DNA from: an uncultured Archangium sp.
Lineage (GTDB): Bacteria > Myxococcota > Myxococcia > Myxococcales > Myxococcaceae
Direction of reading: 5' to 3'
Length of the DNA stretch: 9,599 nt
NCBI GenBank assembly: GCA_946479335.1
Contig: CAMLFP010000208.1
Span: forward strand, 1-9,599
In this document: piece after piece, positions 7,127 through 9,599 of the stretch
Numbering within the stretch: position 1 is the first letter of the stretch
How the letters are laid out: every line of letters begins with the position of its first letter
Made by a program: the position numbers and the translations under genes
Notes under the pieces: generated by a model
The model's database searches: none
Seen by the model: the letters and a program-made list of their open reading frames with translations, nothing else
What the model was told of the DNA's origin: nothing

Positions 7127-7507
7127 ATGGCTCAGGAAAACACCGCACACGAGGTGGCGCCGGGGGTGTGGGTGGTGCGCTTCGTCGAAGGAAAGCTGGG
7201 GGGCGCCGACTGCGCGCACCTGCTGCCGCCGTTGCTGGAGTCGGTGAAGCAGCGGCCCATCGTCCTCCTCGCGGCGCTCCCGCCGGGCACCACCACCATC
7301 CCCGCGACGTTGGCGCCCTTCTGGCTCAACGCGGTGCTGCTCAAGGGCCTCAAAGTGCGGGCCATCGGCGTGGTGAACGCAAACCGTGCGCTGCGCGTCG
7401 CGATGCTGGGCTTCCAGGCCGCGCTGAAGCTGCGCGGCTCCGACATCCAGGTGAATACGCTGCCCACCGAGGCGGAGCTCGTCGCCTGGGCGAGGGCATT
7501 ACCTTAA
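7127..7507 (+). CDS. Small STAS-like (SpoIIAA-like fold) protein of unknown function
   Basis: A 126-residue soluble protein that I cannot assign to a named family with confidence. It reads as alternating beta strands and helices: VWVVRFVEGKL (14-24), PIVLLAAL (44-51), VRAIGVVNA (77-85), a helix VAMLGFQAALKLRG (91-104), IQVNTL (107-112) and TEAELVAWARAL (114-125). The pattern 'strand, residues like NANRALR, long helix, strand, TEAE..AW' recalls single-domain STAS-like proteins, which usually bind a partner rather than catalyse. Alternative: an unrelated alpha/beta fold. The start is ATG at 7127, 45 bp after the dehydrogenase stop, without a convincing Shine-Dalgarno. No membrane segment or signal peptide is visible. 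Codon use matches the neighbours, so it looks like a genuine gene. Confidence 0.7.
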   Translation: MAQENTAHEVAPGVWVVRFVEGKLGGADCAHLLPPLLESVKQRPIVLLAALPPGTTTIPATLAPFWLNAVLLKGLKVRAIGVVNANRALRVAMLGFQAALKLRGSDIQVNTLPTEAELVAWARALP

Positions 7508-7521
7508 GTGACAGGCGTCAC
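7508..7521. promoter_or_regulatory. Inverted repeat GTGAC-AGGC-GTCAC before the desaturase
   Basis: A perfect 5-bp inverted repeat with a 4-bp spacer starts immediately after the stop of the STAS-like gene and lies 50 bp before the desaturase ATG. No T-run follows it, so an intrinsic terminator is unlikely. An operator for a dimeric regulator is possible. A weak promoter-like pair, TTGGGC (7533-7538) and TACGGG (7556-7561) with a 17-bp spacer, lies just downstream. Repeats this short also arise by chance. Confidence 0.25.
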
Positions 7522-7571
7522 CCCTCGTGCGCTTGGGCCGCGGAGCAAGTTTTGCTACGGGCCCCCTCGCC

Positions 7572-8561
7572 ATGACGACCGAAGCGGCTCGCCCTGAAAA
7601 AGAACTCCTGCTGGCCACGCGCCCGTTCACCGAAGAAAACCGCACCAGGGGCTGGCTCGCGGTCATCTCCTCGTTCGCGCTGCTCTACGGGCTGACGGCC
7701 GGAGCGATGTTCGCGCCGTGGTGGCCGCTGCGCCTCGTGTTGGGCCTCGTCACCGGGCTGATGTACGTGCGCGTGTTCGTGCTCTTCCACGACTTCCAGC
7801 ACGGCGCGATCCTGCGGCAGTCGAAGCCCGCGGAGCTGCTGTTCTGGCTGTTCGGCACCTCGATGCTGACCACGCCCAGCGTGTGGAAGGAGACGCACAA
7901 CTACCATCACGCGCACACCGCGAAGATCATCGGCAGCCACATCGGCAGCTTCCCCGTCGTCACCACCGCGATGTGGAAGGACATGACCCCCGCGCAGCGC
8001 CGCGCGTACCGCCTGGTGCGCAGCCCGTTGAACGTGGTCATGGCGGTCTTCACCGCCTTCACGCTGGGCATGGCCATCACGCCGTTCCTGCGCGCGCCGA
8101 AGAAGCACTGGGGCGGCATCGTGGGGCTGCTGTTCGTCTACGGGCTGATGGGCGTCTCCATCTACTTCGGGCGCTTCGACCTGTGGTTCTTCGGCTGGCT
8201 GTTGCCGATGTGGTTCGCCGACATGCTGGGCACGTACCTCTTCTACGTGCAGCACAACTTCCCCGAGGCGCACATCGCCAGCCGCGAGAACTGGACCTTC
8301 TCGAAGGCCGCGCTGGAGTCGTCGAGCTACCTGGTGATGGGCCCGGTGATGAACTTCTTCACCGCGAACATCGGCTTCCACCACGTGCACCACCTCAACG
8401 CGGCGATTCCCTACTACCGGTTGCCGGAGGCGATGGCCGCCATCCCCGAGCTGCAGCACCCGGGGCGCAGCACGCTCAAGCCGTCAGACGTCGCGGGGGC
8501 CTTCAAGCTCAAGATCTGGGACCCCGAGGCCGACAAGATGGTGCCCTTCCCGTCAGCATGA
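7572..8561 (+). CDS. Membrane fatty acid desaturase (DesA/omega-6-like)
   Basis: A 329-residue integral-membrane di-iron enzyme inserting a cis double bond into a fatty acyl chain, using O2 and electrons from ferredoxin or cytochrome. All three histidine boxes are present: HDFQH at 73-77, HNYHH at 109-113 and HHVHH at 270-274. YVQHNF at 225-230 and HHVHHLNAAIPYYRL at 270-284 resemble acyl-lipid omega-6/delta-12 desaturases. Hydrophobic segments lie at about 29-49, 53-72, 86-100, 152-171, 181-199 and 204-225. The start is ATG at 7572; a GTG at 7527 in the same frame would add 15 unremarkable residues and overlap the likely promoter. The stop TGA shares an ATGA overlap with a 10-codon reading frame leading to rsgA. 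Position specificity of the double bond cannot be read from sequence. Related enzymes such as carotenoid ketolases share the boxes but are less likely given the LNAAIPYYRL context. Confidence 0.93.
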   Translation: MTTEAARPEKELLLATRPFTEENRTRGWLAVISSFALLYGLTAGAMFAPWWPLRLVLGLVTGLMYVRVFVLFHDFQHGAILRQSKPAELLFWLFGTSMLTTPSVWKETHNYHHAHTAKIIGSHIGSFPVVTTAMWKDMTPAQRRAYRLVRSPLNVVMAVFTAFTLGMAITPFLRAPKKHWGGIVGLLFVYGLMGVSIYFGRFDLWFFGWLLPMWFADMLGTYLFYVQHNFPEAHIASRENWTFSKAALESSSYLVMGPVMNFFTANIGFHHVHHLNAAIPYYRLPEAMAAIPELQHPGRSTLKPSDVAGAFKLKIWDPEADKMVPFPSA

Positions 8562-8590
8562 AGAACCGTCATCGTCCCTGTCGCGCGTGA
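8558..8590 (+). other. Possible 10-codon linking minicistron (MKNRHRPCRA)
   Basis: An ATG overlaps the desaturase stop (ATGA at 8558-8561) and opens a 10-codon frame whose TGA overlaps the rsgA GTG start (GTGA at 8587-8590). The geometry would allow terminating ribosomes to pass from desaturase to rsgA, which has no Shine-Dalgarno of its own. Its codons (CGT twice, CAT, TGT) are unlike the C-ending preference of the neighbours, so it is not selected as ordinary protein sequence and could be coincidence. Confidence 0.3.
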
Positions 8591-9599
8591 GTGATTGGAA
8601 AGCAGCGCAGGGGTGGTCTCCCGCCTTCGAGCAGGCGCTGAAGCCCTACGCAGAAAAAGGCCTCGCCCCGGCGCGCGTGACGCTGGTGTACCGCAAGCAG
8701 CTCAAGGTGCTCTCGGAGCGCGGGGAGATCTGGGCGCGCACCGGCGGGCGCATGATGCACGACATGGAGAGCGCCGCCGACCTCCCGGCCGTGGGCGACT
8801 GGGTCGCGGCGCGCATCCCCGAGAATGGTGAGGCGCTGGTGCACGCGGTGCTGCCGCGGCGGAGCGCCTTCATCCGCAAGGTGGCGGGCGAGAACTCGGA
8901 GCCGCAGGTGCTGGGCACCAACCTCGACTCGGTGCTGGTGGTGATGGGCCTCGACCGCGACTTCAGCGTGCGCCGACTCGAGCGCTTCATGACGCTCGCC
9001 TGGGAGAGCCAGGCGCAGCCGGTGGTGGTGCTGAACAAGAAGGACCTCGCGGACGACCTCGCGGCGCAGGTCGCCGAGGTGCAGGCGCTGACGCGCGGCG
9101 CGCCCATCCACACCGTGAGCGCGTTGAGCGGTGAAGGCCTGGAGCCGCTGCGTGCCCTGGTGGGCTACGGGAAGACGGTGGTGCTGCTGGGCTCGTCGGG
9201 CGTCGGCAAGTCGACGTTGGTGAACCAGCTGGCGCGCGCGCAGGTGATGACCACCGGCGAGACGCGCGAAGACGGGCGCGGCCGGCACACGACGACGCGG
9301 CGCGAGCTGCTGGTGCTCCCACAGGGTGGCGCCATCATCGACACGCCGGGGCTGCGCGAGGTGCAGCTGTGGACGGCCGATGACGGCCTCGCCAAGACCT
9401 TCGATGACATCGAGGCGCTCAGCCAGCAGTGCCGCTTCAACGACTGCCACCACGACGCGGAGCCCGGCTGCGCGGTGAAGGCCGCGCTCGACGACGGCAC
9501 GCTCGACATCATCCGCTTCGAGAGCTGGTTGGAGCTGGGTCGCGAGCTGCTGCGCTTGAAGCGGCCCGGCGACACGCGCGGGCGGCCCGAGAGCAAGCG
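8587..9599 (+). CDS. rsgA: Ribosome small-subunit-dependent GTPase A (C-terminus cut off by window edge)
   Basis: A circularly permuted GTPase that binds the 30S subunit late in maturation and is stimulated by it. The 337 visible codons show the typical order: N-terminal OB-fold region at about 28-100; G4 as NKKD at 150-153; G5-like VSALSGEG at 177-184; G1/P-loop GSSGVGKST at 202-210; switch region RGRHTTT at 231-237; and G3 DTPG at 252-255. The permuted order G4-G5-G1-G2-G3 is diagnostic. A C-terminal zinc site follows, with Cys282, Cys287, His289 and Cys295 (CRFNDC, H, C). Only a short tail should be missing. The start is GTG at 8587 (MSDWKAAQGW), 25 bp after the desaturase stop and overlapping the stop of a 10-codon frame. 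No Shine-Dalgarno is visible. Co-transcription with the desaturase is likely. Confidence 0.96.
   Translation, partial: MSDWKAAQGWSPAFEQALKPYAEKGLAPARVTLVYRKQLKVLSERGEIWARTGGRMMHDMESAADLPAVGDWVAARIPENGEALVHAVLPRRSAFIRKVAGENSEPQVLGTNLDSVLVVMGLDRDFSVRRLERFMTLAWESQAQPVVVLNKKDLADDLAAQVAEVQALTRGAPIHTVSALSGEGLEPLRALVGYGKTVVLLGSSGVGKSTLVNQLARAQVMTTGETREDGRGRHTTTRRELLVLPQGGAIIDTPGLREVQLWTADDGLAKTFDDIEALSQQCRFNDCHHDAEPGCAVKAALDDGTLDIIRFESWLELGRELLRLKRPGDTRGRPESK

Noticed and set aside
5018..7219. 733-residue open frame on the minus strand
   Set aside because: It is antisense to the acyl-CoA dehydrogenase, is rich in Val/Ala/Glu/Arg/His with no recognisable motif, and arises from high third-position GC.
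7527..7571. GTG start extending the desaturase by 15 residues
   Set aside because: The added residues show no conservation signal or membrane segment, there is no ribosome site before the GTG, and the ATG at 7572 begins a normal desaturase N-terminus.
7518..8459. 313-residue minus-strand frame rich in His, Glu and Arg
   Set aside because: It is antisense to the desaturase; its histidines come from reverse-complemented GTG/ATG codons, not from a metal-binding design.
8569..9453. 294-residue minus-strand frame
   Set aside because: It is antisense to rsgA, which has the full ordered set of permuted GTPase motifs on the plus strand.

Overview
The window is GC-rich (roughly two-thirds G+C by eye) with a strong preference for G/C in third codon positions, so long meaningless open frames lie antisense to real genes. 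A MopE-type, cysteine- and glycine-rich lipoprotein, several starts without Shine-Dalgarno sequences, and the protein sequences together suggest a Myxococcota (deltaproteobacterial) chromosome. No insertion sequence, integrase, tRNA, rRNA or CRISPR array was seen. The species cannot be named from the sequence.

Layout. The left half is transcribed leftwards: a HAD-family phosphatase (4195-4791), class II fumarase fumC (2813-4195, sharing one base with the HAD stop), and after a 107-bp gap a very large surface lipoprotein (start at 2705, running off the left edge). The right half is transcribed rightwards: a zinc-ribbon Nudix hydrolase (4815-5309), a VLCAD-like acyl-CoA dehydrogenase (5333-7081), a small STAS-like protein (7127-7507), a membrane fatty acid desaturase (7572-8561) and the ribosome-assembly GTPase rsgA (8587, running off the right edge). 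The two halves diverge from a gap of only 23 bp (4792-4814).

Function. Most genes are housekeeping: the TCA cycle (fumC), fatty acid beta-oxidation (acyl-CoA dehydrogenase), membrane-lipid unsaturation (desaturase), metabolite clean-up (HAD, Nudix) and 30S ribosome maturation (rsgA). The dehydrogenase and desaturase lie on the same strand and both act on acyl chains, but nothing shows that they are co-regulated.

The accessory part is the lipoprotein: a lipobox-like N-terminus, disulfide-type cysteine modules, MopE-like Asp/Cys metal-binding motifs, three tandem cysteine-rich repeats, a beta-helix-like entry segment and more than 250 residues of glycine-rich sequence. It is the least ordinary object here. 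I see no convincing evidence of a complete, previously undescribed multi-gene system.
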